Below, in pieces: positions 18,803 to 27,640 of a stretch of DNA of 64,000 nucleotides; position 1 is the first letter of the stretch, and each line of letters opens with the position of its first letter. The translations under genes and the position numbers were made by a program. Below the pieces are notes generated by a model. That model was not told the origin of the DNA and searched no databases. It saw only the letters and a list, made by a program, of their open reading frames with translations. Source of the stretch: Colwellia polaris (GTDB lineage: Bacteria; Pseudomonadota; Gammaproteobacteria; Enterobacterales; Alteromonadaceae). The stretch is taken from positions 620,001 through 684,000 of the forward strand of contig NZ_NBOE01000001.1 in NCBI RefSeq assembly GCF_002104515.1. The letters are read 5' to 3'.

Positions 18803-19621
18803 ATGAAAAGCCTAAAAAATAAAAAAATCCTTTTCCTTTGCACTGCAAACTCGGCTAGATCTCAAATGGCTGAAGCGTTATTGCGGCATAAAGCGGGAGA
18901 CATATTTAATGTTTTTAGTGCAGGTACTAAACCTGATGCCGTTGATGTTCGTGCGATTGATGCTTTAGAAAAGTTTGGCTTAGATACTAACGATTTAGTG
19001 TCTAAAAGTGTGAATGTCTTTGAAGGTCAAGTATTTGATTACGTCATTACACTATGCGATAAAGCTAATAATGAATGTCGCAGCTACCCTAATGCCGTTA
19101 AGCAGTTAGCTTGGGATTTTCCCGATCCAAAAGAGCGTTCTGGTAGTAACCCTTTTTCTACAACATTAAACGAGCTTAACAACCGTCTATCTATGTTTAT
19201 TTTGGTTGAAGAAAAGGACGCTAAGATCAGTTGTGGTGATACAAAAACCTCAATTGATGTCAAAAGTGACGAATTTGACCCCATCTCCTTTTATAAAAGC
19301 CTAACTGATGATATCCGACTGAAAACGTTAATGTTGACGCATTATCATGGTGAGCTTTGCGTTTGTGAGTTAATGGAAGCGATGGAAGAAGATAGCCAGC
19401 CCAAAGTATCACGTAATTTAGCTGTTTTGAAAAAAGCTAAAGTGATAACTGATAGAAAGCACGGTCAGTGGGTGTTTTATCGTATCAATCCTGACTTACC
19501 GTTATGGGCTAAATCTGTGATTGCACAAACAACAGAGAATAATGTTCCTCTGGTTAGTAACGAACTTCAGCGTTTAGCTAATATGCAAAATAGACCTAAT
19601 CGAGCAAATTTCTGTAAATAA
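18803..19621 (+). CDS. Arsenate reductase ArsC fused to ArsR repressor
   Basis: A 272-residue two-domain protein. Residues 5-140 form a low-molecular-weight phosphatase-type, thioredoxin-coupled ArsC with the P-loop CTANSAR (13-19) and the resolving pair Cys85/Cys92. Residues 160-260 form a winged-helix ArsR with ELCVCEL (Cys186, Cys188), the arsenite-binding CxC. The fusion makes enzyme and regulator one product: arsenate is reduced to arsenite, and arsenite relieves repression. It opens the plus-strand ars operon and begins after a dyad at 18745-18786. Both active sites look intact. Confidence 0.93.
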   Translation: MKSLKNKKILFLCTANSARSQMAEALLRHKAGDIFNVFSAGTKPDAVDVRAIDALEKFGLDTNDLVSKSVNVFEGQVFDYVITLCDKANNECRSYPNAVKQLAWDFPDPKERSGSNPFSTTLNELNNRLSMFILVEEKDAKISCGDTKTSIDVKSDEFDPISFYKSLTDDIRLKTLMLTHYHGELCVCELMEAMEEDSQPKVSRNLAVLKKAKVITDRKHGQWVFYRINPDLPLWAKSVIAQTTENNVPLVSNELQRLANMQNRPNRANFCK

Positions 19622-19654
19622 ATTTTCTATAAAGAATGAGTAAAGGATTGAATA

Positions 19655-20683
19655 ATGGGTATTTTTGAGCGTTATTTATCGGTTTGGGTTGGCTTAAGCA
19701 TTGTGCTTGGTGTGGTATTAGGCTTATGGCAACCTGATGCTTTTCAAGTGATTGCCAACTTTGAGATTGCACACGTTAACATTGTAGTCGCTGTTTTCAT
19801 CTGGGTGATGATTTATCCCATGATGGTTCAAATTGATTTTTCAGCGATAAAAGATGTGGGTAAAAACCCTAAAGGGCTTGTGTTAACTATTGTCATAAAC
19901 TGGTTGGTTAAACCTTTCACCATGGCTGGTTTAGGTTGGTTTTTCTTTACTTTCCTTTTTGCTGATTTAGTTGATCCTGCATCTGCACAAGAATACATCG
20001 CTGGCATGATTTTATTGGGCGTAGCCCCTTGTACTGCAATGGTATTTGTATGGTCACAGTTAACGAAAGGTGATCCGAACTATACATTGGTTCAAGTATC
20101 AGTAAATGATGTGATCATGATCTTTGCTTTCGCACCTATCTCGGCATTTTTACTTGGTGTAAGTGATATTCAAGTTCCTTGGGAAACGTTGATGATTTCT
20201 GTAGTGCTTTATGTTTTGCTGCCTTTAATTGCAGGAGTAGTGACTCGTAAAATCCTGAATAATGGTAATGGTGAACAATCATTAAATGAATTGTTATCAA
20301 CATTAAAGCCTTGGTCGGTTATCGGCCTGTTAGCAACAGTGGTGTTATTATTTGGATTTCAAGCAAATACCATCATTTCTGAACCTGAAACCATTGGCTT
20401 AATTGCCATTCCTCTAATGATCCAAACATACGGTATTTTCATTATCGCGTACTTAGCAGCAAAATGGATGAGACTACCACATAACATAGCGGCTCCAGCA
20501 TGTTTGATAGGTACATCTAACTTCTTTGAATTAGCGGTTGCGGTGGCTATATCCCTTTTTGGTTTACATTCTGGAGCAGCTTTGGCGACCGTTGTTGGGG
20601 TATTGGTTGAAGTGCCTGTTATGTTGTCATTAGTTTATATTATTAACCGTACACAAGGCTGGTTTGGGGAAAGCCATGTTTGA
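19655..20683 (+). CDS. acr3: Arsenite efflux transporter Acr3
   Basis: A 342-residue, ten-helix transporter of the BASS/ACR3 family that expels arsenite. The essential Cys in helix 4 is present (GVAPCTAMV, Cys126), as is the conserved Glu in VLVEVPVML (about 319). The stop overlaps the next start by eight bases, so translation is probably coupled. It follows the arsC-arsR fusion by 33 bases. Confidence 0.95.
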   Translation: MGIFERYLSVWVGLSIVLGVVLGLWQPDAFQVIANFEIAHVNIVVAVFIWVMIYPMMVQIDFSAIKDVGKNPKGLVLTIVINWLVKPFTMAGLGWFFFTFLFADLVDPASAQEYIAGMILLGVAPCTAMVFVWSQLTKGDPNYTLVQVSVNDVIMIFAFAPISAFLLGVSDIQVPWETLMISVVLYVLLPLIAGVVTRKILNNGNGEQSLNELLSTLKPWSVIGLLATVVLLFGFQANTIISEPETIGLIAIPLMIQTYGIFIIAYLAAKWMRLPHNIAAPACLIGTSNFFELAVAVAISLFGLHSGAALATVVGVLVEVPVMLSLVYIINRTQGWFGESHV

Positions 20684-21668
20684 GGTATTTACTGACTTAG
20701 CCACATGGTTAGTCGTTGATGTTTTTGGATTGTCGAAAGCAACAAAATTAGGCGATGCACTTCATTTTTTTATTGAAGACACCACCAAAATTTTCTTTTT
20801 ATTACTAGTGATGATTTACGTCATTGCATTGATAAGAGCATCAATAAATGTAGAGCGTGTTCGTGATTATTTAGCCGATAAACATAAAGGTGTCGGTTAC
20901 ATATTAGGCTCTAGTTTTGGCGCAATAACCCCTTTTTGTTCCTGTTCAAGTATTCCTGTATTTTTAGGTTTTACGTCAGCAGGTATTCCTGTTGGCATCA
21001 CTATGTCATTTCTCATTACCTCTCCGCTAATCAATGAAGTTGCGGTCTTGCTGTTACTAAGCTTATTAGGATGGAAATTCACGTTACTGTATGTGGTTGT
21101 TGGTATGTCTGTTGGGATTTTAGGCGGTATTTTCCTTGATGCTATTAGGGCTGAGCGCTGGTTGCAATCCTTTGCTGCGAAAGCTTTAGAGCGTGGTCAA
21201 AAGGCTTCCTCTACAGTTCAATCCAAACAGGTTGAAAGCTTGTCTTTAAAAGAGCGACATACCTTTGCCAAAGAGGAAATGTTAGAGATTTTTGGCCGAG
21301 TATGGAAATGGGTGATCATTGGTGTTGGGCTAGGCTCTGCGTTACATGGTTTTGTTCCTGATGGCTGGATTGAAGAGCATTTAGGTAATGGTCAATGGTG
21401 GTCAGTTCCATCTGCCGTATTATTAGGTATACCTTTATATTCCAATGCCACAGGTGTAATTCCTGTGATGGAAAGTTTAATTAAACAAGGACTTCCTATT
21501 GGAACAACACTCGCCTTTTGTATGAGTACTGTGGCAGCAAGTTTTCCTGAATTTATTTTATTAAAACAAGTAATGCAGTGGCGATTACTAGTAGTACTTT
21601 TTGCACTTCTACTCGTTGCATTTACGTTAATTGGTTGGATTTTTAATTATCTGACCCCCTTTATTTAA
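20676..21668 (+). CDS. DUF318-type permease (ArsP-like)
   Basis: A 330-residue membrane protein of the DUF318/permease family, to which the organoarsenical exporter ArsP belongs. The signature [12 protein letters not shown] lies near residue 80. I chose the ATG at 20676, which overlaps the acr3 stop by eight bases, over a TTG 12 bases upstream. It is followed ten bases later by a small thioredoxin-like gene, a common pairing in this family. It may export methylated or other trivalent arsenicals; the true substrate is not shown by sequence. Confidence 0.88.
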   Translation: MFEVFTDLATWLVVDVFGLSKATKLGDALHFFIEDTTKIFFLLLVMIYVIALIRASINVERVRDYLADKHKGVGYILGSSFGAITPFCSCSSIPVFLGFTSAGIPVGITMSFLITSPLINEVAVLLLLSLLGWKFTLLYVVVGMSVGILGGIFLDAIRAERWLQSFAAKALERGQKASSTVQSKQVESLSLKERHTFAKEEMLEIFGRVWKWVIIGVGLGSALHGFVPDGWIEEHLGNGQWWSVPSAVLLGIPLYSNATGVIPVMESLIKQGLPIGTTLAFCMSTVAASFPEFILLKQVMQWRLLVVLFALLLVAFTLIGWIFNYLTPFI

Positions 21669-21677
21669 GGAAAAATC

Positions 21678-21914
21678 ATGAAAGAAATAAAAGTATTAGG
21701 TACTGGTTGTGCAAAATGTACAAAAACCATTGAAGTTATTGCAAAAATAGCTACTGAATTAAATGTAGATGTACACGTAATCAAAGAAACTGATCCTGAA
21801 GTAATTATGGGGTATGGCGTAATGAGTACTCCTGCTGTAATTATTGATGAAGTTAATGTGCATAGTGGCTCTATTCCCCACCGTCAAGAGATTGAATTAT
21901 GGTTACAGCAATAG
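21678..21914 (+). CDS. Small thioredoxin-like redox protein
   Basis: A 78-residue cytoplasmic thioredoxin-fold protein with a CAKC active site near the start (GTGCAKC) and the cis-proline segment STPAV. Such redox-active-disulfide proteins usually accompany DUF318 permeases. It may supply electrons for arsenate reduction or bind arsenite for the permease. A small frame (21899-22063) starts inside its last codons. Confidence 0.9.
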   Translation: MKEIKVLGTGCAKCTKTIEVIAKIATELNVDVHVIKETDPEVIMGYGVMSTPAVIIDEVNVHSGSIPHRQEIELWLQQ

Positions 21915-22063
21915 CAAAAGTTAACTGTTTAAATGATGGAAATTTACTCGAAGAGATAACATCTACTATCCAACATGAATTTAATGTTTCTCACGTCACC
22001 ATTCAAATAGAAAGTAAACCTTATGCAAATAACTGTAAATCAATACATTGCACAGATAATTAA
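21899..22063 (+). pseudogene. CDF transporter C-terminal tail fragment (54 codons)
   Basis: An ATG inside the last codons of the thioredoxin gene opens a 54-codon frame with LNDGNLLEEITSTIQHEF and SHVTIQIE, followed by a Cys-bearing tail. This matches the cytoplasmic C-terminal domain of CzcD-type CDF transporters (typically HxTxQIE followed by a Cys). The six-helix domain is absent. It may be a deletion scar, or a small metal-binding protein still translated by coupling with the thioredoxin gene (overlap 16 bases). A phosphatase gene follows after 14 bases. Confidence 0.6.
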
Positions 22064-22077
22064 CGATAGGAAAAATA

Positions 22078-22566
22078 ATGTCACATCCTTTTGATATTTT
22101 GGCACTTGAAAACGGTAGCCAACTTATATTTACCCCGTGCCCAGGCACGAAAGATTCTATTTTAGTTGAGTCTATATCAACACTTAAACAAGCAGGTACT
22201 AACATGCTTATTACGTTGATGTTTGACGAAGAAATGGAAAAAAACAATGCACTCTCTTTACCAACTGAATGTGAAAAGCAAGGAATTGAGTGGGTTCAAT
22301 TACCCATTTTAGATGATGCTGCCCCAAGCCAAGCCTTTGAATCTCAGTGGGATGCTCAAAAGGCTAACATTTTAGAGGTGATAAATAACAAGGGCACCAT
22401 TGCTGTTCACTGCAAAGGTGGCTCTGGCAGAACAGGATTAGTGATTGGACTTATACTTTTAGCTTTTGGGTGGTCAGGTGAAAAGGTAATTGAAGCAGTA
22501 CAGGAAATACGGCCTAAAGCGCTAAAACACCCAGTACAGCTTGATTATTTCAATACTTATTTATAA
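22078..22566 (+). CDS. Dual-specificity-type phosphatase (CX5R) in the ars operon
   Basis: A 162-residue cytoplasmic phosphatase of the dual-specificity/CDKN3-like type. The P-loop [10 protein letters not shown] has Cys112 and Arg118, and LDDAAP near residue 79 may supply the general acid. It has an AGGAAAA ribosome site and lies between the permease section and gapdh-arsJ. The substrate is unknown. Because ArsC enzymes of this class share the CX5R chemistry, it may act on arseno- or phospho-metabolites. It could also be a regulatory phosphatase. Confidence 0.85.
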   Translation: MSHPFDILALENGSQLIFTPCPGTKDSILVESISTLKQAGTNMLITLMFDEEMEKNNALSLPTECEKQGIEWVQLPILDDAAPSQAFESQWDAQKANILEVINNKGTIAVHCKGGSGRTGLVIGLILLAFGWSGEKVIEAVQEIRPKALKHPVQLDYFNTYL

Positions 22567-22592
22567 TTTTTAACAACATTCAGGACAGATTT

Positions 22593-23603
22593 ATGACAAT
22601 TAAAATCGGTATTAACGGTTTTGGCCGTATGGGACGTTTATCAATGCGTGCAGCATTTGATTGGGATGATATAGAGATTATTCAAATCAATGATCCTGCG
22701 GGAAATGCTGAAACACTTGGACATTTAATGACGTTTGATTCAGTACATGGTCGTTGGCATCATGAGGCGAATCATGAAGGCGATTCAATAATTATCAATA
22801 ACAAGGCTATTCCTTGCACGCAAAACAAAGCGACTCAAGACACTGACTGGTCTAAGTGTGATGTAGTAATTGAGGCATCAGGAAAAATAAAAACGAAAGC
22901 GCTGTTACAAGCCTATTTAGATCAAGGTGTAAAGCGTGTTGTGGTTACAGCTCCTGTAAAAGAAGATGGTGTATTGAATATCGTTATGGGAGTAAATGAA
23001 AATTTATACGACAAAGCTATTCATCCTATCGTAACAGCAGCTTCATGTACCACTAATTGCCTAGCGCCAGTGGTCAAAGTTATTCATGAAAAAATAGGTA
23101 TTAAGCATGGTTCAATGACCACTATCCATGACATTACTAATACGCAAACCATATTAGATGCCCCCCATAAGGATTTACGTAGAGCACGAGCATGTGGCAT
23201 GAGCTTAATTCCGACAACAACTGGCTCGGCTACGGCAATTACGCATATTTTTCCTGAACTAAAAGGGAAGTTAAATGGTCATGCAATACGAGTTCCTTTA
23301 ACTAATGCATCAATTACAGATTGTGTTTTTGAAGTTGAACGAGCTACAACTGTTGAAGAAGTAAATAAAGTACTTAAACAAGCAGCACAAGGTGAATTGA
23401 AAAACATCATGGGATATGAAGAACGACCACTAGTGTCTATTGATTATAAAACTGATCCACGTTCTAGCATCATTGATGCATTATCAACGATGGTAGTAAA
23501 TGGTACACAAGTAAAACTTTATGTTTGGTATGACAATGAATGGGGCTATGCCAATAGAACGGCTGAGCTAGCACGTATGGTTGGTTTGGCGGACAAAGGT
23601 TAA
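22593..23603 (+). CDS. ArsJ-associated glyceraldehyde-3-phosphate dehydrogenase
   Basis: A 336-residue type I GAPDH with the NAD site [10 protein letters not shown] (7-16) and catalytic SCTTNC (Cys152). In the ArsJ pathway GAPDH uses arsenate in place of phosphate to form 1-arseno-3-phosphoglycerate, which ArsJ then exports. The next gene starts three bases after the stop, so the pair is one unit. A housekeeping role is unlikely given this placement. Confidence 0.93.
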   Translation: MTIKIGINGFGRMGRLSMRAAFDWDDIEIIQINDPAGNAETLGHLMTFDSVHGRWHHEANHEGDSIIINNKAIPCTQNKATQDTDWSKCDVVIEASGKIKTKALLQAYLDQGVKRVVVTAPVKEDGVLNIVMGVNENLYDKAIHPIVTAASCTTNCLAPVVKVIHEKIGIKHGSMTTIHDITNTQTILDAPHKDLRRARACGMSLIPTTTGSATAITHIFPELKGKLNGHAIRVPLTNASITDCVFEVERATTVEEVNKVLKQAAQGELKNIMGYEERPLVSIDYKTDPRSSIIDALSTMVVNGTQVKLYVWYDNEWGYANRTAELARMVGLADKG

Positions 23604-23605
23604 TC

Positions 23606-24853
23606 ATGGGGCTTTTATCACTCAAAGCGTTATCACCGCAAATTAAACAATATTTGGTGATAACAGGTAATTACTGGGCGTTTACTTTAACCGATGGTGC
23701 ACTACGCATGCTCGTAGTGCTATATTTTCATCAGTTAGGATATAGCCCTTTAAATATTGCCATGCTGTTTTTATTTTATGAAATATTTGGTGTTATTACG
23801 AATCTTGTTGGTGGTTGGCTAGGTGCACGACTTGGTTTGAACAAAACCATGAACATTGGCTTAGCCATACAAATAATTGCGCTTGGTATGCTTGTTGTTC
23901 CTGCTGAAATGCTAACAGTTATCTATGTAATGGCGGCACAAGCTTTATCAGGTATCGCTAAAGATTTAAATAAAATGAGTGCGAAAAGCTCGATAAAGTT
24001 ACTTGTTCCAGTAGGCGCTGAAGGTAAGCTTTATCAGTGGGTTGCTATACTTACAGGGTCTAAAAATGCGCTAAAAGGTGTAGGGTTCTTTCTTGGAGGT
24101 TTGTTACTAACCTTGCTTGAATTTAAAGGTGCAATCATCTTAATGGCTTCACTATTAGCCATAGTGTGGGTATTTAGTTTAATCGCCTTAAAAGATGATT
24201 TGGGCAAGGCGACAAATAAACCTAAATTTAATGATATTTTCTCTAAGAGTTCGTCAATAAACATTCTTTCTGCTGCTCGAATGTTTTTATTTGGTGCAAG
24301 AGATGTTTGGTTTGTCGTAGCGTTACCCGTTTTTTTAGCTGTGACCTTTAATTGGGATCATTGGTGGGTTGGAGGTTTTATGGCAAGTTGGGTCATTGGC
24401 TATGGCATAGTTCAGTCTGTTGCGCCTATTATTACCGGAAAAGGCACGAGGGAAAAGCAAGGTAATGTGCCAACGGGTAGGTCAGCATTTTTATGGGCAA
24501 GCTACTTAACATTAATACCTGCTGTGATTGCTTTGGCCTTGCATTTTAATTTTCATATTCAAGCTTCAATCATTATAGGACTACTGATTTTTGGGGCTGT
24601 TTTCGCTATTAACTCTTCTTTACATAGCTATCTCATCGTCAGTTATGCAGGTAGTGACGGTGTATCGCTTGATGTTGGTTTTTACTATATGGCTAATGCT
24701 ATGGGGAGATTAATTGGTACAGTGCTTTCAGGTTGGGTATATCAAAATTATGGCCTAGAAGCCTGTTTATGGATATCAAGTATATTTGTGGCTATGGCAA
24801 CTTTATTATCATTGAAGCTGCCAAAAAACCAAAGTAAAGAGAAAGCTAATTAA
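23606..24853 (+). CDS. arsJ: 1-arseno-3-phosphoglycerate exporter ArsJ
   Basis: A 415-residue major-facilitator protein with 12 predicted helices. It opens with a NYWAFTLTDGALRMLVVL-type segment typical of ArsJ. With the adjacent GAPDH it gives a route for removing arsenate without reduction, parallel to ArsC-Acr3 in the same operon. It is the last gene of the plus-strand ars operon and ends 23 bases from the convergent dmeF. Confidence 0.93.
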   Translation: MGLLSLKALSPQIKQYLVITGNYWAFTLTDGALRMLVVLYFHQLGYSPLNIAMLFLFYEIFGVITNLVGGWLGARLGLNKTMNIGLAIQIIALGMLVVPAEMLTVIYVMAAQALSGIAKDLNKMSAKSSIKLLVPVGAEGKLYQWVAILTGSKNALKGVGFFLGGLLLTLLEFKGAIILMASLLAIVWVFSLIALKDDLGKATNKPKFNDIFSKSSSINILSAARMFLFGARDVWFVVALPVFLAVTFNWDHWWVGGFMASWVIGYGIVQSVAPIITGKGTREKQGNVPTGRSAFLWASYLTLIPAVIALALHFNFHIQASIIIGLLIFGAVFAINSSLHSYLIVSYAGSDGVSLDVGFYYMANAMGRLIGTVLSGWVYQNYGLEACLWISSIFVAMATLLSLKLPKNQSKEKAN

Positions 24854-24876
24854 TCAAAGTCACATTTGAAAAAACG

Positions 24877-25782
24877 TTAACTACGTATTTCAATAGAGAT
24901 ATGTGAGAGCTGAGGTAAGAAACTTTTTAAAATAATTTCATATTCTTCTGACTTTAGAGGTTCACCTGATGTCACTTTAAGAATTGCAGCCTGGTGACCT
25001 GTCGCTATTTTCCATACATGAATATCGTTGATCACAGTGTTCTTTTTGCTTAATGCATCTGAAATCTTATCGAGAGTTGGCTTTTTCACAGACTTATCTA
25101 AAAGAACTTCACTGGATTCCTTAACTAAGCCATAAGACCAACGGAAAATGACTATTGCCCCAACAATCCCCATTAATGGGTCCATCCATAATAAGCCAAT
25201 ATATTTTCCTACTAATAAAGCAACAATGGCTAATAAAGAGGTTAGCGTGTCGGCCAGTACGTGAAAGTAGGCTGCTTTCATATTATGGTCGTGATCATGA
25301 TGGTGGTGGGGTTCTCCATGGTGATGATGATCATCATGTAGGATAAAAACAGAGGCGACATTGACGACTAAACCTATAATCGCAACAACAATTGCTTCAT
25401 TAAAATGAATTGATTGTGGTTCTATTAATCGTTGAACAGATTCTATTATCATCATCAATGCAACAATTGCTAAGGCAATAGCACTGGCAAAGCCACCTAA
25501 AGAGTTTACCTTGCCTGTTCCAAAGCTAAAGTCCTTATTGTTCGCATGCTTTTTAGCGTAAGAGTATGCAAAAATAGCAATGAGAAATGCCGCAGAGTGA
25601 GTTCCCATATGCCATCCATCAGCAAGCAGGGCCATAGAGCCTGACCAAGTTCCAGCGGTAATTTCAAGTACCATAATGACGGTTGTTAACCAAAAAACGA
25701 GCTTTACTTTGTTTTCATGGAGCTTACTGTCAATACCAAAATTATGAGAATGTTCCCACTGAATACGACTATCGTTTTTCAT
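24877..25782 (-). CDS. dmeF: CDF nickel/cobalt exporter DmeF
   Basis: A 301-residue CDF transporter with six helices. TM2 carries LADGWHMGTH (Asp55, His58) and TM5 HVLADT, the metal-site HxxxD pattern. A His-rich loop of about 20 residues between helices 4 and 5 (about 149-168) is typical of DmeF. The C-terminal ferredoxin-like domain is intact. It is divergent from an RcnR-type repressor at 25886, the DmeR-DmeF layout known in rhizobia for Co and Ni export. A broken second copy of its 3-prime end lies at 18408-18650. Confidence 0.92.
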   Translation of the reverse strand: MKNDSRIQWEHSHNFGIDSKLHENKVKLVFWLTTVIMVLEITAGTWSGSMALLADGWHMGTHSAAFLIAIFAYSYAKKHANNKDFSFGTGKVNSLGGFASAIALAIVALMMIIESVQRLIEPQSIHFNEAIVVAIIGLVVNVASVFILHDDHHHHGEPHHHHDHDHNMKAAYFHVLADTLTSLLAIVALLVGKYIGLLWMDPLMGIVGAIVIFRWSYGLVKESSEVLLDKSVKKPTLDKISDALSKKNTVINDIHVWKIATGHQAAILKVTSGEPLKSEEYEIILKSFLPQLSHISIEIRS

Positions 25783-25842
25783 TAAATATCCTAAAATATT
25801 GCTTCATGCTGTTTATGAATAGCATCTATTTACACTTTGAAA

Positions 25843-25861
25843 TATACTATACCCTAGTATA
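25843..25861. promoter_or_regulatory. Probable DmeR/RcnR operator
   Basis: The inverted repeat TATACTA-TACCC-TAGTATA lies between the divergent dmeF and dmeR genes. Its ACT/AGT half-sites with a CCC core resemble RcnR/CsoR-type boxes. It would allow one repressor to control both genes. Confidence 0.65.
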
Positions 25862-25885
25862 CTACTTATCAAGTAAAGGAAATTT

Positions 25886-26161
25886 ATGTCACATACAATC
25901 GCAGGGAAAAAAAAGCTCCTCAGTCGTGTTAGACGAATAAAAGGTCAATCACTCGCTTTAGAAACTGCTTTAGAAGGAGAGCCTAATTGTATGGCTGTTT
26001 TACAACAGGTAGCTGCGATTAAAGGTGCGGTTAATGGGCTGATGAAGGAAGTATTAGAAGGTCATTTGAGGGAACATTTAGGTGCAGAGGATATGACAAA
26101 AGAGGAACGATTAGAGGAGGTAGAAGATGTTATTTCCATTCTTAAAAGCTACTTAAAATAG
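25886..26161 (+). CDS. dmeR: RcnR/FrmR-family metal-sensing repressor (DmeR)
   Basis: A 91-residue all-helical CsoR/RcnR-family repressor. The four positions that bind Ni/Co in RcnR are all present: His3, Cys35, His60 and His64. FrmR, the formaldehyde sensor, has Glu at 64, so metal sensing is favoured. It is divergent from dmeF with the dyad at 25843-25861 between them and is closed by the terminator at 26183-26208. Confidence 0.9.
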   Translation: MSHTIAGKKKLLSRVRRIKGQSLALETALEGEPNCMAVLQQVAAIKGAVNGLMKEVLEGHLREHLGAEDMTKEERLEEVEDVISILKSYLK

Positions 26162-26182
26162 AACTCTTAATGAAACAAATCG

Positions 26183-26208
26183 AAAAACCGATTGCCTCTC
26201 GGTTTTTT
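26183..26208 (+). terminator. Rho-independent terminator after dmeR
   Basis: AAAAACCGA and TCGGTTTTT pair perfectly around a seven-base loop, with a T run in the right arm. The A-rich left arm also lets it work on the minus strand. Confidence 0.85.
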
Positions 26209-26251
26209 GTGTGGCACTATCCTATTACTTAAAAAATGGCGATTGAAATTT

Positions 26252-26641
26252 ATGTTACTCGGTGAATTAGAAAAACAAGTTTTAGAATATCTATGGAAAA
26301 ATCAACCTGCTGATGCCAAGCAGGTGCATAGCTATTTTGAAAAAGACCGAGGCGGATCTCTAAATACCATTCAAAGTACGCTAGAACGCTTGTTTAAAAA
26401 AGATTTGTTAAGTAGGGTAAAAAACGGCCACGCTTATCAATACTTTCCAAAAGTTGCAAGGCAAGAGCTGATAGGTCAGTTGATTAAAAGTATTACTCAT
26501 GATTTTGTTACTGAAGATGAAAATAGTGTTGTTGCTGCTTTCTCTTCTATTTCATCAGATCTAGATGAAAAGCAGCTAGATAAATTGGAAGCAATGATTG
26601 AACAACAACGTCAAAAAATACAGAAGAATTCTGAAAAATGA
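26252..26641 (+). CDS. BlaI/MecI/CopY-family repressor
   Basis: A 129-residue winged-helix repressor of the BlaI/CopY family (ELEKQVLEYLW start, SLNTIQSTLERL recognition helix), with a C-terminal helical dimer part. I chose the ATG at 26252; a TTG upstream at 26192 falls inside the preceding terminator. There is no CopY-type C-terminal Cys hook. Its stop overlaps the M56 peptidase start by four bases, so the two form a BlaI-BlaR1-like pair ahead of a czcCBA-like operon. Confidence 0.88.
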   Translation: MLLGELEKQVLEYLWKNQPADAKQVHSYFEKDRGGSLNTIQSTLERLFKKDLLSRVKNGHAYQYFPKVARQELIGQLIKSITHDFVTEDENSVVAAFSSISSDLDEKQLDKLEAMIEQQRQKIQKNSEK

Positions 26642-27606
26642 TTTATGGCCAATGGGCATTAGTATTTAATTTGCTCACGGTGGGGGTTTTAGCCTTTATC
26701 GTGGCTAACATATTTGTCTCAATTACTTTTTGGTTAGTCAAAAGTAAGTTGCAACACTATGCGGTATCAACTCGTAAATCATTATTATGGTTATTAGTGC
26801 TTGCTCCGTGGCTGATATCTTTATGTGCCACACTCTTTTTTAGTCCACTATTTCAAAACGGTTCAATATTTGTTTGGTTGACAGACCTTGCTCATTGGCA
26901 CCATCCTGATATTTTCTATTTTATGAGCTGGCATAGTGCTAGTTTACTTATTTTTACCAGTTTTACTCTGTATATTTTTATACGAAAAATAACTCTTCTT
27001 TATCGTAATCATCATCAAATTAATTTGTTACGTGTATTAGGGATTGAAAATAGTAAGCAAGTCTATTTCATTGAATCATCTATACCTACAGCATTCACTG
27101 GTGGTGTGTTTAGGCCATCATGCTTTATATCTACGAGTCTTGTCGAGCAAACAACTGCTGATGACATAAAAATAATTATTCAGCATGAGTTAGCTCATGT
27201 TCATTATTTTGATCCATTAAAGAAATGGCTTTTCTCATTTTTCTCAGCTTATTTCGCTAATAATGTTAAACAGTTATTGATTTCCATGATGTCGCTATCT
27301 ATGGAGCAAGCCGCTGATTCTTTTTATGCCGAAAATCAGCAACAATCACATAACGTTGCAAGTACCTTAGTAAAGTTTACTAAATTGGCTGCGAGCTACT
27401 CTATTCATCCACAATATAATAGTGAATTATTTGTTCATTTCTGTCGTCATTCTATTGAACAAAGAGTGCTTCATTTGCTTAGTGATAAACAGTTCAGACC
27501 ATTTCCCACGGGAGGTGTTGTGATTGCAATACCCCTCTTAGTTCTAATTTCAACAACGTCTGTAGATAGCCTACATCACGTTATTGAAACGCTTTTTACT
27601 CATTAA
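26638..27606 (+). CDS. M56-family membrane metallopeptidase (BlaR1-like)
   Basis: A 322-residue membrane protein with three or four helices, the zinc-peptidase motif HELAH (183-187) and the preceding TAFTGGVFRPSCF segment typical of the M56 family. It has no penicillin-binding sensor domain, only a short C-terminal membrane segment. In BlaR1/MecR1 systems the peptidase inactivates the BlaI repressor on a signal. Its place before czc-like genes suggests control of metal efflux, but this is inferred from position. Confidence 0.88.
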   Translation: MIYGQWALVFNLLTVGVLAFIVANIFVSITFWLVKSKLQHYAVSTRKSLLWLLVLAPWLISLCATLFFSPLFQNGSIFVWLTDLAHWHHPDIFYFMSWHSASLLIFTSFTLYIFIRKITLLYRNHHQINLLRVLGIENSKQVYFIESSIPTAFTGGVFRPSCFISTSLVEQTTADDIKIIIQHELAHVHYFDPLKKWLFSFFSAYFANNVKQLLISMMSLSMEQAADSFYAENQQQSHNVASTLVKFTKLAASYSIHPQYNSELFVHFCRHSIEQRVLHLLSDKQFRPFPTGGVVIAIPLLVLISTTSVDSLHHVIETLFTH

Positions 27607-27640
27607 CCGCTAATTAAAATCTTACTCTAAGGTACTGATA

